A stretch of DNA of 64,000 nucleotides, from assembly GCA_033032175.1 (NCBI GenBank), contig CM065324.1:434001-498000 (forward strand), in the 5' to 3' direction. Each line of letters opens with the position of its first letter. The first letter of the stretch is position 1. The position numbers and the translations under genes are program-made. Below, piece after piece: positions 12,000 through 24,301 of the stretch. This DNA is from Saturnia japonica. Taxonomy: Eukaryota; Arthropoda; Insecta; Lepidoptera; Saturniidae. The notes below the pieces were generated by a model. That model had not been told where the DNA came from, searched no databases, and saw nothing but the letters and a program-made list of their open reading frames with translations.

Positions 12000-13580
12000 A
12001 ATATAATTTTTTACATACCAGATGATGCCAGACTCAAATGTGTTTATATTTCATAATGTATTTAATATTGTAGAAATCCCCTTCCATCTAAAATCCCCGG
12101 CAACGCCAATAATCAAACGTTGTCTGACGATCTTTTTGAATTTATTCGGTAAATAATGCTTACGAGATTTGTCTACATTTTAAAACGTTCATTCCCCAAA
12201 TTTAGTCATTATGCCGGCCGCTTATTACAAAACAATAACACACTAAATTGTTTACACTAACACGTTATATTTAATTGAAAAGGTAAAAGGATTGAATAAA
12301 TTTCAATAATCAGTAGGTACCTACCTTCGCACTAGTATTCTTTAAACTGTGAAGACCCAAACTACAATCACCCATTTCTATTACGTAAGTAATTATTGAG
12401 TAACAATAAATTTATTTTATCATGAAAGAGAAAAACATTTACTCTGTTGAAAATGTACCTACGTCACGTACGCATGAGGCCAAGCCTTGATAAAAGATAA
12501 CTTATTTGATGGAATGAATCTGATTATACCTAATTTAAAATTGCATAATAGAGTCGTTCTGGACTTTATCTGATTATTTCTTTATTATCAATATCACTTA
12601 TCAATTTTTCATAAAACGTAATTTCTTTTTAAAGTGACTATAGAAGCTTGTGAAATGTTAATTATTGTGATATTGAAAATCTAGTTCCTTTACTTTTTTA
12701 AAGTTGCTTTATGTGTTCGATTAGTTAGGAATAACAATTACTTATTTTTTATTCGCTACGAAATAATATGTAGTCTATTGCAATTAAAATAAAATTTGTA
12801 TTTGATTCAACCACCTGTTTTGTTTTTGACAACCCTGTACGATACATTATATATTATTAAATTTCGAGAAAACCTATGTCAACTTTACCTACCTATTGGG
12901 GTTGCTAGGTTTATGTGGCTTTTTCTTCTCGGTTCATTTTTAATCTACCGTTCATTTAATATTACGAGGGCATCATTGCCTACTATTTATATGTTTAGAT
13001 GATTTCTTCAAAATCAAAATTTAGGTAATAATGCCTCTGACGGGTCAATTTTACCTGTCTGCTTTATAATTCAATAAACTATTTATTTATATGCTATTAT
13101 CCTTTAAACGTAATTTATTATAGCTATCAAAGCATACTCGAATTACTTAATGTAATTATTAAAAAATAACTAGTTTTTTTCTACCCTATTCCATTTTATA
13201 CTAAAAATTGTGTTAAATTTGCCGTATTTGACGGTATCAGAGTTCAAGTTCCATGATATTATTTTCAACCCACTTCGAATATGTACAATATTATCCAAGC
13301 TTTACTATGCAAAATGCCACTAATATTGTGCAATAAACAAAATAATTATATGAACATTGATTAATGTTTGAAGCTGGCGCTACAACGTGGAAACCAACAA
13401 TTAATGTATGTTTATAATTAAAAAAGTGTGCCATCGAGGGACGCCAGGCAGATGTCAAACAACGAATTTAATCTATTTGATAGTTTATAAAAGGAAACAA
13501 TTAAAGCAAGCAAAAAACAATTGTGCGTGTTATTATAGTTCCGAACGATTGACCGATGCAATATGAACACGATGAAATAA
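12000..13580. other. AT-rich intergenic DNA upstream of the poxin-like gene
   Basis: I see no coding signal. On the minus strand a possible 5' UTR exon donor (AAG|gtaggt) occurs at about 12319-12324 and could splice to the acceptor at 11772, but nothing confirms it. The region should contain the promoter of the poxin-like gene; no convincing TATA box is visible. Confidence 0.3.
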
Positions 13581-13584
13581 ATAT

Positions 13585-14000
13585 TTTAAAAAATTATGTG
13601 TGCTATTCACACGTGGTAGAAGTGAAACCTTCACATCTAAGATTTAGAAAATGATCAAATACACGCTAATGAAGAGTTTATGAAAATGAAATACAAGTAC
13701 TCACAATCATTATTTCACATTATCATTTTCAAGCTCATTTGAAATATCCATGGTAACCTAACACAATATCAATCAGTAACAGAATGTCATAAGTGTTGTC
13801 TAAAAAGTTTTTGTTTCGTGCCTTTTCGTTGTTGCGTGGCAACAAACCTCTTTTTTACCACTGCCTAAAACTTTCCTATCTCATTTTTTCCCACGTTAAA
13901 TCTTATAAATTTATGTGTCGTCTCTTTTTACTGTCGCTTTCGCTTTTTCGTTTAATCGCCTTTCAGATCACAACGATGCTAAACAACTTTTCACTTCAGT
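13585..14000 (+). repeat. Repeat arm A, inverted relative to 21040-21500
   Basis: Words such as 'ggtagaagtgaaacc', 'gatcaaatacac', 'gaaatatccatggtaac' and 'cagtaacagaatgtcataag' recur as reverse complements in 21040-21500, in the reverse order. The two arms are about 7 kb apart. This may be two copies of one mobile family in opposite orientation or a dispersed inverted duplication. Confidence 0.7.
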
Positions 14001-14639
14001 AATAATCGAGCCATCTTTTAGGAAATATAATAAAGAATAAACAAAAGTGTACGTAATTGAAGTAATCAAAAGAATAAAATATTTTTGCGTTTGTTTTTAA
14101 ATCTTGATATTTACATTGTTAATGATTAGAGCACAGAACGAAGAATCTTTAGAGATTACAAAATAAATATTAAGTTGGTTACGATAGATTTCAGTAAAAC
14201 AAAAATATTATCAAAAACAAAAAGCAAAAACCACTACATGACAGACTTCCGGCAAAAACTCCGAATTACTGTTGTAGTAAAACAAAATATAATATTAAAT
14301 ATGAGACGGTAGGTAGGTAGGTACCCAATGCGTAATTTTTAATAATAACGCCGTATTTACACGATGCATATTTTTATGAGCATAAGATCAAACCATGGTA
14401 AATTAACTTAAAGCCCATTTTCTTCTGATTGATTTGTAAAGGATCGATGACATTTTTAACGTTCGTAAAATAAACTCTGTGAGGTATTTAATAGCAGTAA
14501 TTATCATTATAAACAGTTTCCTTGAAACTCATACCATCGAAATGCATTCAACATTAATGCCATAAAGTCTAATAAAATTATGTCAAGTCATATCAGTTCA
14601 GGTAACAAAATGTTTTTGGTCCTAGTACATATATCATGT

Positions 14640-14985
14640 TCTTCTTCTTCTTTCTAACTTGGCAACCAGTCCTCTTTAATGAAGACCATTACCGCCATTA
14701 TCGAGTGTATTATATTGTCAAGTGTTATGACTTATGACGATTCAGTATCCTAACAAGATGGTAGCTCCCTTGTTAGAACTTTCTAGGCAATTTTTGTGGG
14801 ATCTCGGAATGAATGCTTTCAGCGTATATTTATAATCCACCTCACTTAAGCACAAAAACCAAACTATATCACGCAATACGCCACAAATATTACTTAATAT
14901 AGGGTTACTTAATTTAAGTAAATTAATTAAAAATAACAACCACAACATGTCACTTCAAGATCCCGCCAAAAACTCGTTTATTCAT
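14640..14985. repeat. Repeat fragment shared in inverse orientation with 38220-38460 and 37080-37135
   Basis: Words 'gaccattaccgccattatc', 'caacaagatggtagctccct' and 'cacctcactta' pair with the reverse complement of 38260-38450. The segment 'aacatgtcacttcaagatcc' at 14946 pairs with the complement of 37090-37125. It therefore belongs to a repeat related to the LINE remnant near 36.6-38.4 kb. Confidence 0.55.
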
Positions 14986-15028
14986 GTATAAAATATTTTA
15001 ATATGGAGTCGTAGGATATACTCTGTGG

Positions 15029-16836
15029 TAGTGTACGTTAAACATCGATAGACTATCGATAGTCGAGGACAATCGATACTATTGATAATTATTTAGTACT
15101 ATCGATAGTTCAATTTAAGTCTATTTTTGCAGTAGACTTCTAGAGATAACGTCATTCTAACATGCGGGGAATTACCGAAACAAGTAATTTGCGTAGAACA
15201 AACCATTTGAACCATTGCGGATGGCAAACCAATGGCATGCGTGTTCGGTGTTAGAGGTAGCACGGGATAAAATAATTTGGGCTTGCAACGAATCCACTCG
15301 TAATCTACTCTTTATTCGAAAAAAAAAAAACATTTTTTAAGTCATCATTTCTAATCTTCATGTCGGTGGTGCCAAAACGGTAACTGATTGCGCGAGAGAA
15401 ATAGTATGATATCACAAATGCTTCCTGCGTGCTTCACAATATTTTTAGTATGCTTTCTGATGCATTAATATCAGAAATTAATAACATTAAAAACTTGCCT
15501 CGAAACCGTTTGTCAGACGACTCCAGTTAGTTCAGCTTGCATTCTCCTAAAAGTAAAAAAGTATGAGCCTAAAAAGAAATATAGTATCTAATTTGCAACA
15601 CCATATTAACCTTTTCTTTTATTTAAATAAACATTGCAGAAGTTTAAAATTAATAATCATACTAATTCTTTGATGACATATCTTAGCCACATTATTATAA
15701 TTTAATAACAAAATGGAACGTTCACCAACAAAGGTTCGTCATCCCTGGCGTAGAATTTTCGGAGACAGTATTCATTCATTCATTTGAGTATAGCATTGTT
15801 TCATTTCAAGAGAATTATCAAAAATTATAACAATTGTTGTGTCAGAAATCAAATCTGAGTAAAAATTAATACAAGAAGTTCCTACTCTGTGGAACAGTGC
15901 CTATTACATGCTCCAGTGTATATTTCATGTAAAACATGAATTATCACTTGCACTATGTGAATGCGAACTTTCTCCACCTGGATTATATGCTAATGAGTAT
16001 GTGATAATTGAAGAAATATTTAAAATCCTGGAACCATTTGATTCTCCCGCGAAAAAAATCTCCGGTGAGACTTATGTGACATTATCGCTCATCTTGCCAT
16101 TAATCAGTGGTATGAGAAGTAGACTGGCAGAAATTGAAAATTATATTCATAGTAATGAGGGTAAGCTGATATTGTCACAATAGAAAGAGTCGGTGCACAC
16201 CAGGCTCAAACCCTATGAAAAGAAGAGACCAACGGTAATAAGTATAACCCTGGACCCTCGATTTAAAAAAGTTTTCGGTACTCAGGATTACGAAAAAAGA
16301 GGCGTCCAGTAGCTAGAAAAGGCATACGCTACCCATTTAGCGTCATATTAGCGTCATATTTCAAAAGAACTGACAGACCTCAACATAAGTACCAATAAAA
16401 GTCACGACGATCTTTTGGGGTTTTTAGAAATTGAAGAAAAGGCCACTCCCCTAAGTGAAACTATAATTGACATACCGACAGTATTTAGAAAAACCAATCA
16501 TAGACAAAAATGAGTATCCGTTTTCTTACTGGTACGGATCAAACAGCCGATTAAAGGAAATTCCAGAAGCTTATCTTTGCATTTCAGCTACATCCGTTCC
16601 TTCAAAACGAATTCTTTCGAAAGCTGGGCAAATCGTGAATGAACGACAAAAAAACAAAATATATTGTTGTTTTTAAAACAAAACATACAATATTTTAATA
16701 GAAATATATTTGTGTAAGTTTATCCTTAGGGAATTTATATATTATGATTAAAGTAATGTGTTTTAAATTATATTCTAATTTACCAATTTTTAGAAAACTA
16801 TCGAATACCAAAACTATCGATGTTTAACGTACACTA
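15029..16836 (+). mobile_element. hAT DNA transposon, 1.8 kb, with TIRs and 8-bp TSD
   Basis: The ends are perfect inverted repeats: 'tagtgtacgttaaacatcga' at the left and its complement at the right (16814-16836). The insertion is flanked by the direct 8-bp duplication CTCTGTGG (15021-15028 and 16837-16844), the hallmark of hAT integration. Inside, fragments of a transposase are legible on the plus strand: a segment with FKILEPFDSPAKKISGETY (about 16015-16080) and the hAT C-terminal dimerisation region with LCISATSVPSKRILSKAGQI (about 16575-16635). Stops and frameshifts separate them and the N-terminus is absent, so the copy cannot be autonomous. Confidence 0.9.
15908..16676 (+). pseudogene. 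hAT transposase remnant
   Basis: Two reading-frame pieces (15908-16183 and 16467-16676), with a frame-broken connection containing 'ITLDPRFKK'-like sequence (about 16245-16270), together resemble the C-terminal half of ZBED1/Ac-type hAT transposases. The last piece carries the conserved P-S-x-R-x-F/L-S-x-A-G core of the dimerisation domain. No BED zinc finger is visible upstream. It is degraded and lies wholly inside the hAT element. Confidence 0.8.
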
Positions 16837-16844
16837 CTCTGTGG

Positions 16845-17740
16845 GCAGATGTGTTTTATTACGAGTTTTTACCGAACTTACCTGACACGCCTGTACCTCT
16901 ATTCTCTATGCACGCCTCTCTAGTCTCTAATGTATTAAAATTGTCGGCACATAGATTATATACTACCTGTCTATTTTGTAGGCTTCACCCTCTGGTTATT
17001 GGTCTATGGGTTTCACTGTTGAATCCACTGGTCAGATGACTGTACTTTGTATATTAGTAGGGTAGCCAACCCGCTCGGAATTCCGGAAGAGTGTCGATTT
17101 TTGGCGACAAACTTTGAACGTCTCCCGATTTTATGAAGGAAATAAGTTTCCAATTACAGCATAATGCTAAGACCACAATCGTTGACTAATGGATCATGGA
17201 TACTTGAAAACTAACTCGTTTCACAAATATACACCTGTACCTCGTCTCATGAGGCACACGAGCACTCTTGTTACGGTATATCGCTTTAACGGATATTTCG
17301 TTATATGGCCAATACGATTCTTCTATTTAGTGAAAATTGTTCTGACTTTAATGCAATGGACTAATGAAGTGTACCGTTATCCTCTATGCGATAAAAAAGA
17401 AGAAATAAAAATATATTCACAATCAACTGCGTCTCAAAATTAATAGGCCAAAGAAAGGAAAATTTGAAAATTTTGAAAATCAAGGAAGGATTCCAATAAA
17501 TATGTTTACCTACATATTATGTGTATATGATTTCTTTTGTCTATTTATGCTCATCTTTTAACCTCTGTTTATTATTATACTAGCTACGCCCTTAACTTCG
17601 TCTACGTAGTATATTTCGGGAAAGAAAAACAACAACTATCTGTCCTATATAGTATTTACAGCTTTGATAACACACAATTAAAATTATTTTAAATGTTATC
17701 ACAATTTATCAATCATGCCAATATTATCCAAAGAAAATAA
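16845..17740. other. Intergenic DNA without recognised genes
   Basis: I see no domain-bearing ORF. At 16987 the phrase 'accctctggttattggtcta' matches the terminal inverted repeat of the element at 34128-34793, so a remnant of that family may be here. At 17580 'actagctacgcccttaactt' resembles the start of the common lepidopteran interspersed repeat. Confidence 0.4.
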
Positions 17741-17749
17741 AGACTGACG

Positions 17750-17935
17750 TATGTTTTAGGTCCCATGTAATAGGGGACGAGCCTATTGCCATTAATTGGG
17801 AACAAAGCCAAATTCCGAGCTGCTACTAAGAATTTTATAGGAAACCCCAACAACACTGCTCGACCTGGAATCGAACCTAGGACTTCGATCATAGCAGTCG
17901 TGTTTAGGACCACTAGGTTAATGAGGCAGTTATGA
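17750..17935 (-). repeat. tRNA-derived SINE, near-complete copy
   Basis: Read on the minus strand, it starts with a tRNA-like head (CCTAGTGGTCC, box A-like) followed by box B GGTTCGATTCC (plus-strand 17867-17877). A unique body ending with 'CCTATTACATGGGACCTAA' follows. The body matches the 7755-7922 copy. It is probably transcribed by Pol III when active. Confidence 0.75.
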
Positions 17936-17939
17936 AGTT

Positions 17940-19930
17940 TTTTTAAATATAAAATACACTACTTTGTAAATTGGACGCGTGGGAAACGTGGGTTGCCAGC
18001 TGTCAATAAATCCCCGTGGAAAAATTGACTCCTTTAATTAGAAATAAACGTAAATATTCACTGACGTAATAAATACAATAATAACTTAATAAATAATAAA
18101 TTAATTAAAATATTTATTAATAATTGGCTATTTAATATTTATTGTGGGGTTACCCTAAATATAAAGTACCTATACAAAACCAACTTCGATACCTTTGAAA
18201 GTGTAATGTCTAAAATAATAGCCATAGATATTATTTTAAAGCAAATTCACTACTTGAAACTATAAAATGCATTAAAAAGATTGTTACCTAAAATAGTTTA
18301 AAGATTATTGTCATAGTGGCAGTCATTTTACGCATCTATAAATAAAATAATCAAATTCGGCATATTCTTTTAATGTTTCCTAGCAACATTTATTTCTTAC
18401 AACTTACACAATCAATTATTGTCGTAACAAAATGACATACTTTTTTCTAATAGAGATTATTTTCGATTCCCGACGCGTGTTTAAGTTTTTTTTGTGAAAT
18501 CTATGAATGCTAATTTTCTTAACTTTAAAATCGATGTCATGGTTCTTTAGAAAATATTTTTCTATCTCTAAGAGTTTCAAATTTTCTCTCCCTGAAACAT
18601 TTCAATGATACATCCCATGTGTTATTTAGCACCAGAGACAAATAATTTACCAGCAAACAATGTTATTGAAATAATAAGAATTAGGTACTGCGGGAAGTAG
18701 GTAGGTAAAACATTTACAAGTTGGTATTACATATTCACAAGTGACTATAATATTATTATGAATGTACAGGAAATTATGATATTTTAAAAAACGTGGTTTA
18801 CCCTGTGAAAATACACATTTATTTTAAAAGTATCAAGTTCTTATTATTTACACAACAAATTGAATTTTGCTTTTCATTACTGAAGATAATATGAACATTG
18901 CCTATCATCCTTTTAATTTAAATGAAATATCGTAATAATAAATTCCATTATGTAGCACTTTTCATGTTAAATGTTACCTATGTACATACAAATCCATTAA
19001 TTAATTATTTTCGTTATAAAATAAAATTTTCTAACCGTTTTATGTCAGTGAGTGTAATGACTTACCTTTTATTAAATAATTTGCCCACTTTTCTTATATA
19101 GACACGACAAAATAAAACAAAAAATAAAAGAAATAAAGAAGGTATCTAACTAATATATAGCGTGTCCGCTCTTGTTGAAATTCAGACGGTAAATGAGGAG
19201 CAAAGAGCAAAGACTGTTGTACTGTGAGTGCGTGACATAGAGTAAGTACTACTCGTAGTGGTAGTATTTATTTCAATTCCATTCTTGTTCTTGCGCAACA
19301 TATATAAAGAAAGCATTCATTATTCGTTAATCGTTATAATCTTTTTTTTTTACTTAACATTATGCACACCTTGCATATACCTTTCCCTTGCTCCCTTGGA
19401 AGACTGGCAGAGAATACTTTTTAGCATTAAGTCCTCCATTTGTACTTTTTTTTTGTGCACTAAAGAATATAATAATAATAATTATTATTATTTTGATAAA
19501 TATCGGTAAGCAGTTATTTATCTCTGGTAAGCACTTTGTACATATAAATAATTTAATTATTAGAATAAAGGTTTGCCATTCTGTTTGTTAAAATCACTTA
19601 AGTGGCAGTTCTGATTGTTGTTTCTTGAATTATTACAGTTTCAAATAATTCACCTGTACTCTTATTACTCGTATGTATAATGTTCCTATTTGTTAAACAC
19701 AATGTATCATTTTTTATGTTTTTCAATATGCTAAGTTAAAGGCTATGCTATGGGACGTTTTACACTTTAAAATTCGACGTATTTTAAGATAAATTCTATG
19801 GTATGATACACAAATGGTGTTTACGGTCCCACACTGATTACTATTTTATTTTCAAAATAAACTTGAAAATTTTGCAGTGAAAATAATTATTATTTTCACG
19901 CGACATGTATTTAATCAGTATATTTTAATT
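17940..19930. other. AT-rich intergenic DNA
   Basis: No gene is recognised. It contains simple A/T runs, including an (AAT)/(ATT) cluster near 19467-19492. Open frames here are short and compositionally driven. Confidence 0.5.
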
Positions 19931-19934
19931 ATAC

Positions 19935-20000
19935 AACTAAGGTGGGAAAAAAGCGTACGGCCCGCCTGATGGTTAGCGGTAACCTCAGTGCTGCAAGATC
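19935..20000. repeat. LINE 3' UTR scrap
   Basis: The words 'aagcgtacggcccgcctgat' and 'ggttagcggtaacctcagtg' are the same type of tail as that ending the R1-like element at 9500-9540. No coding part is left. Confidence 0.5.
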
Positions 20001-20639
20001 AAAAAATATACTTAGCGCTAACAATTGTGCAAAAATTGTACAGAATTCACGTATTATTATATAAAAAAAGCGCTAGTCTCCGTGCTACTCTGCATTGAAT
20101 TCAAAACATACAAATAACTTAGGTTCGTAATAATTAATACTTTCATTCATTTCTGTCTAAGCTAAGCCCACCATTTATTGTGAAATACATACAGTTCATG
20201 AAATATTATATATTAAGTTTAATCGTTTATCCTAACCCTGTTATAATAGATTTTTTTGAAATGATTTTCATTTCAGTAACATAAATACTTCAATTATGAG
20301 TATGTATTACAAGCACTATTCAAGTATTCAATAATTACACAAAATAAAAACATTATAATGAGTGACTCAACACCGTATATTCATGACTGTTACCTACTCC
20401 AAAAATTCCGAGTCCCTAGACTCAATATCAAAAGTCGCTAACTGATTCTACCAGTGGCGAATCTAGAACAGAGAAAAATTAATAAAAATGAATCATATGC
20501 AACAACATACAATTATAAAACTATTGCATAAATGACAAATGTTAACAGTACTAGAAAAATGCAACAGTATTTGTCAAAAAAATTTTATTAATAAATCAAA
20601 ATAGATTAGAAAATATAATATAGCGGGCTATTCATCGTC

Positions 20640-20850
20640 GTCATCATTTAATAAATCAAATAATTCTTAGGTCTCCTCTAATACAGCCGCGGTTACCTCC
20701 TAGATTTAAAAAAAGATGAAGACAAAGAAAACGTTGATCCGATGACATGAGAATGATAGCAGGTCCACTGTAGCTCAGAACAACTCAAACAAGAGTAGAT
20801 TGGAAAGAGCTGGAGGAGGCCTTTGTGTCACAAGACACGCCGACGCCCTT
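20640..20850 (+). mobile_element. Probable non-LTR retrotransposon 3' end scrap
   Basis: The segment 'tggaaagagctggaggaggcctttgtgtca' (20800-20829) can be read WKELEEAFVSQ. This resembles the last codons of several lepidopteran LINE ORF2s ('W..LEEAYV..'), followed closely by a stop. Too short to place in a clade. Confidence 0.4.
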
Positions 20851-21039
20851 TAACTAATATAAATACTTAGATTGTTAAATAATTAATTTTGTAGTACAAA
20901 AATATGTACATGGCAAAAGATTATCTGTTGTATTTTAAGGTTATTTTATTGTATTTTTGGTTGGTTAATAACAATAATAATACAGGTCCAGGTGCAGGAG
21001 TTACCTACGAGTTACCCACTGAATAATTAAATTTTTGGA

Positions 21040-21500
21040 TAGTTAAAAATTTTTGAAGAGCTTCTTTAGCATCGTTGTGATTTGAAAGTCGATGAAACAA
21101 AAAAGCGAAAGCGACAGTAAAAGATTACCACGCAATACCTCACCAAAAAGGCACGAAACAAAAACTTTTTAGAAAACACTTATGACATTCTGTTACTGAT
21201 TGATATTGTGTTAGGTGTACCATGGATATTTCAAATTTAATTTTATTACCTCACCGAAAAGGCACGAAACAAAAACTTTTTAGACAACACTTATGACATT
21301 CTGTTACAGATTGATATTGTGTTACGTTACCATGGATATTTCAAATGTGCATTAATTGAAAATGATATTGTAAATAATGATTGTGAGTACTTGTATGTAC
21401 ATTTTCATAAACTTTAAATTAGTGTGTATTTGATCATTTTCTGAATTAAAAAAAAAACATAGATGTGAGGGTTTCACTTCTACCACTTGTGAATTACACA
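21040..21500 (-). repeat. Repeat arm B (inverse of 13585-14000) with internal tandem duplication
   Basis: It is the reverse-complement counterpart of arm A. It also contains two head-to-tail copies of a roughly 101-bp unit, 21136-21236 and 21247-21347. Both run from 'tacctcacc(a/g)aaaaggcacg' to 'ccatggatatttcaaat' with a few mismatches. Arm A has the unit once. Confidence 0.75.
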
Positions 21501-22825
21501 CATATTTTTCAGTTTACTTTTTTCCATGTTGACAAAAAACATATTCATTGTCTATAACTGATTCGATTTGTACTCCAAACGGCGTAAAATAATTTTTCCA
21601 GATTTAAGCAAAAGTAGCTTTTTTTAGCGATAAGATCGTCAATCTGGCAACTATTACATATTTCTCAAAACTTAAAACAAACAGGGTGCCAACTAGATAC
21701 ATGGGTGGATGCTGAATGGCATTTCTAAAAGTGCTAAATTCTTTCAAAAATATTGTCAAAAGAGAACTTTGGTAGCGATTGAGGTCGCAGCTGTGAAATT
21801 ACTTATTTGTTTAGTGGGCAACACACATAATAGTGTTTGTTTACGATAAGGCCATGACAGTTTTAGTTCTAAATAGGCTTTAATTTTATTCGACAACAAA
21901 ATAAATAAAATAATTTTGGCAAAAACGGACGAATTACCTACAGATAAAAAACCAGCTCAATTTTTAAAAAAGTTTTTCAAAATCTAAGCGTTTTTAAACA
22001 TTAAGATATAAATTATTACCAATAATAAAATTCAATTTGTTAAGTTGCTTAAACTTTCAAATTAGTCCAATCAATTCAACACCTTATAGTAGTTTTTTTT
22101 ATTGATATAATTATTACCAAATATTCGGTGGTCTCCTTCACGCTATCAGACTCTCTTTTATCTATAAGTTACAGGATATACTATTAGAACACGATAATTA
22201 TTATAGCCGTATTTTTATATTTATTCAAGGAAAATTCCTTAGAAAAGTTATGGAAGCAATACAGTTTATAAGGTATTTCGTTTTATCAGAAAATAATAAC
22301 CATGATTACTATTTATTGCTACATTTAGTGCTAGATTTCTTTGCAAGACTTGTTAAAATAGTGCCACATCTAGCATCGAAAGTGCTAAGATGGCAAGATT
22401 GAAAACAAGCTATGCAAAATAGTAAACAAATACGAATGTTTCAGGGAATTCCTCGGACACGTATTGACATATGAACATAGAGATGCCCATAGACTATCTT
22501 TTGGCTAGGATACTAATCCTTTCGCTTTATTTTAGCAAGTGTTATCAAAGTGAAAAAACGCTAACTATTCCGCCTAGGCTATAAAGTAAAACGCGCCGAA
22601 TATACGAAGAAAGATTTTGGCATTCTGCGCAGAAAACTAATGCAAAGGCGACATAATTTCACAATAATTATAATATCATTTCATAATGTGGTCGCATCTA
22701 CCATACGGACTGATTAAATTTAAAATGATGACGGAACTTTTTTTATCTGTGGTGGAACCGGGGAATCCTAGTGAAAGAGTTTATTCAAGTATAATCATCT
22801 ATCTCAATATAGATAGTCACTCGAA
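21500..22825. other. AT-rich intergenic DNA
   Basis: No gene, RNA or element boundary is recognised in this stretch. Confidence 0.5.
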
Positions 22826-22827
22826 AG

Positions 22828-24293
22828 CAGTGTTGCCAACAACACCGTAGTTACGGTAAAAACACCGTAATCAGCATAAATCTACCACCTACCGTAGGAT
22901 TATAATTATGGTAGTGAAACACCGTAATACACGAATCTGCCCCGTTGACGATCGTGTTTTATAAAAATTTTGCAAATTTTAATGTCATTTATATGTCTAT
23001 GTCCTCTACGTTACTACGATATTTTTGTTTTATCCTACTGACAACACAAAACATAAATCAACTTAATTCTCGGGCATTCCACCAATAGAGCGATATAAAC
23101 TTGGAGATATTACGCGAAAGAATTCATTAGGTGTAGTTCGATTTGAATTTAGATGAATACTTAGAACTGTTTATTTTACCTTGTTTGTACCCTGTATCTC
23201 ATTTGACTAGAGTTCTGCAGTGCTGTCATTTTAGAGCTTTCGGCGCCATATCAAGCGCTTTTAGAGTATATTCAACGCGTTTGATGTGTTGACATATCGA
23301 TCATTTTTTATGGATAGATTAAATGCGGTTAGTAGAGATCGTGACCACCTTAAACATAGTAATAAAATAAACTTCATTTTCGTAGTGGCTTTCTTTTGGT
23401 TTGTCCTGTTTCGGGATCACACGGTGTATATCCAGCAATCAAGTGGAGTGGTAGGTATCACAACCACTATAGACATAGTAATAAAATAAATATCTTCACA
23501 GTAACTTACTTTTGGTTTCATATCTGCCAGGCGCAAAGTGACGGCTAACTTTTTTATCTTTAAAAAATCTGAATATTTTATTTTTGGTTAAGCCATATTT
23601 ATTTCTTTTCATAAACTATTACTTATGTTTATTATCTGTACAAAACAATTTCGATGTATCTCATCAGCCAGGCGTCCAGCGACGCTTTATGTTGAATTGA
23701 ATCTTCTTTGGTCTAAATGTTTTTTTAACTTGACTTTATATTATGACTCATGTTATATTAACGTTATGTGTAACTATCTATCTAATTTAGAGATATTCAT
23801 TACCTAATATGTTTTTTTTGTCAAATAAAATTTTGTTAAAAAAACAAGATAATTCTATCCTATTTTACAGACAAACGTCTTAGCATTCCATGGATTCACC
23901 ATGCTGGTGTCGGGTCTATCGTCTGGCAGAGAGAGGGAAACACGAGCAGCCCCCGGAGCTGGCGACCCAGGTGTAGTTTTAAGGAGCCCCCTTATGATGC
24001 ACATAATCGCTCACCTTGACTGCCCGCGATACCCTCCCTGCTAAGCCAGATTTAGTAAGAGCCTGCTAATGCTGCTTTAGATACCCGTTCTAAAATAGAA
24101 CTTACCGCAGTTCTCGACAGTCCGAGGTCTTTTAGCAAGTCATAGAAAGATTTCGCTGGTATACCTCTTGGTCCCACTTATATCGCATTTAAATTAACGT
24201 TTTTGGTTAGCTCATTACAACATAATTGCGAAAAATCTACAGTATTTTTTTGTGAATTCTACGATGAAATAAATTTCAGGGTTGGCAACACTG
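22828..24293. mobile_element. hAT-type non-autonomous element, 1.47 kb, perfect 8-bp TSD
   Basis: The left end cagtgttgccaac and the right end gttggcaacactg are exact inverted repeats of the classic hAT type. The flanking direct repeat CTCGAAAG is perfect at 22820-22827 and 24294-24301. No transposase is visible. The interior holds a duplicated segment ('catagtaataaaataaa' at about 23355 and 23477) and a GC-rich insertion at about 23870-24170. Confidence 0.88.
23870..24190. other. GC-rich nested insert inside the hAT-type element
   Basis: The block between 'gtcttagcattccatggatt' and 'tacctcttggtcccact' is much richer in G+C than the rest of the element. On the minus strand it reads like retroelement leader or coding debris. 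I cannot assign a family. Confidence 0.35.
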
Positions 24294-24301
24294 CTCGAAA
24301 G

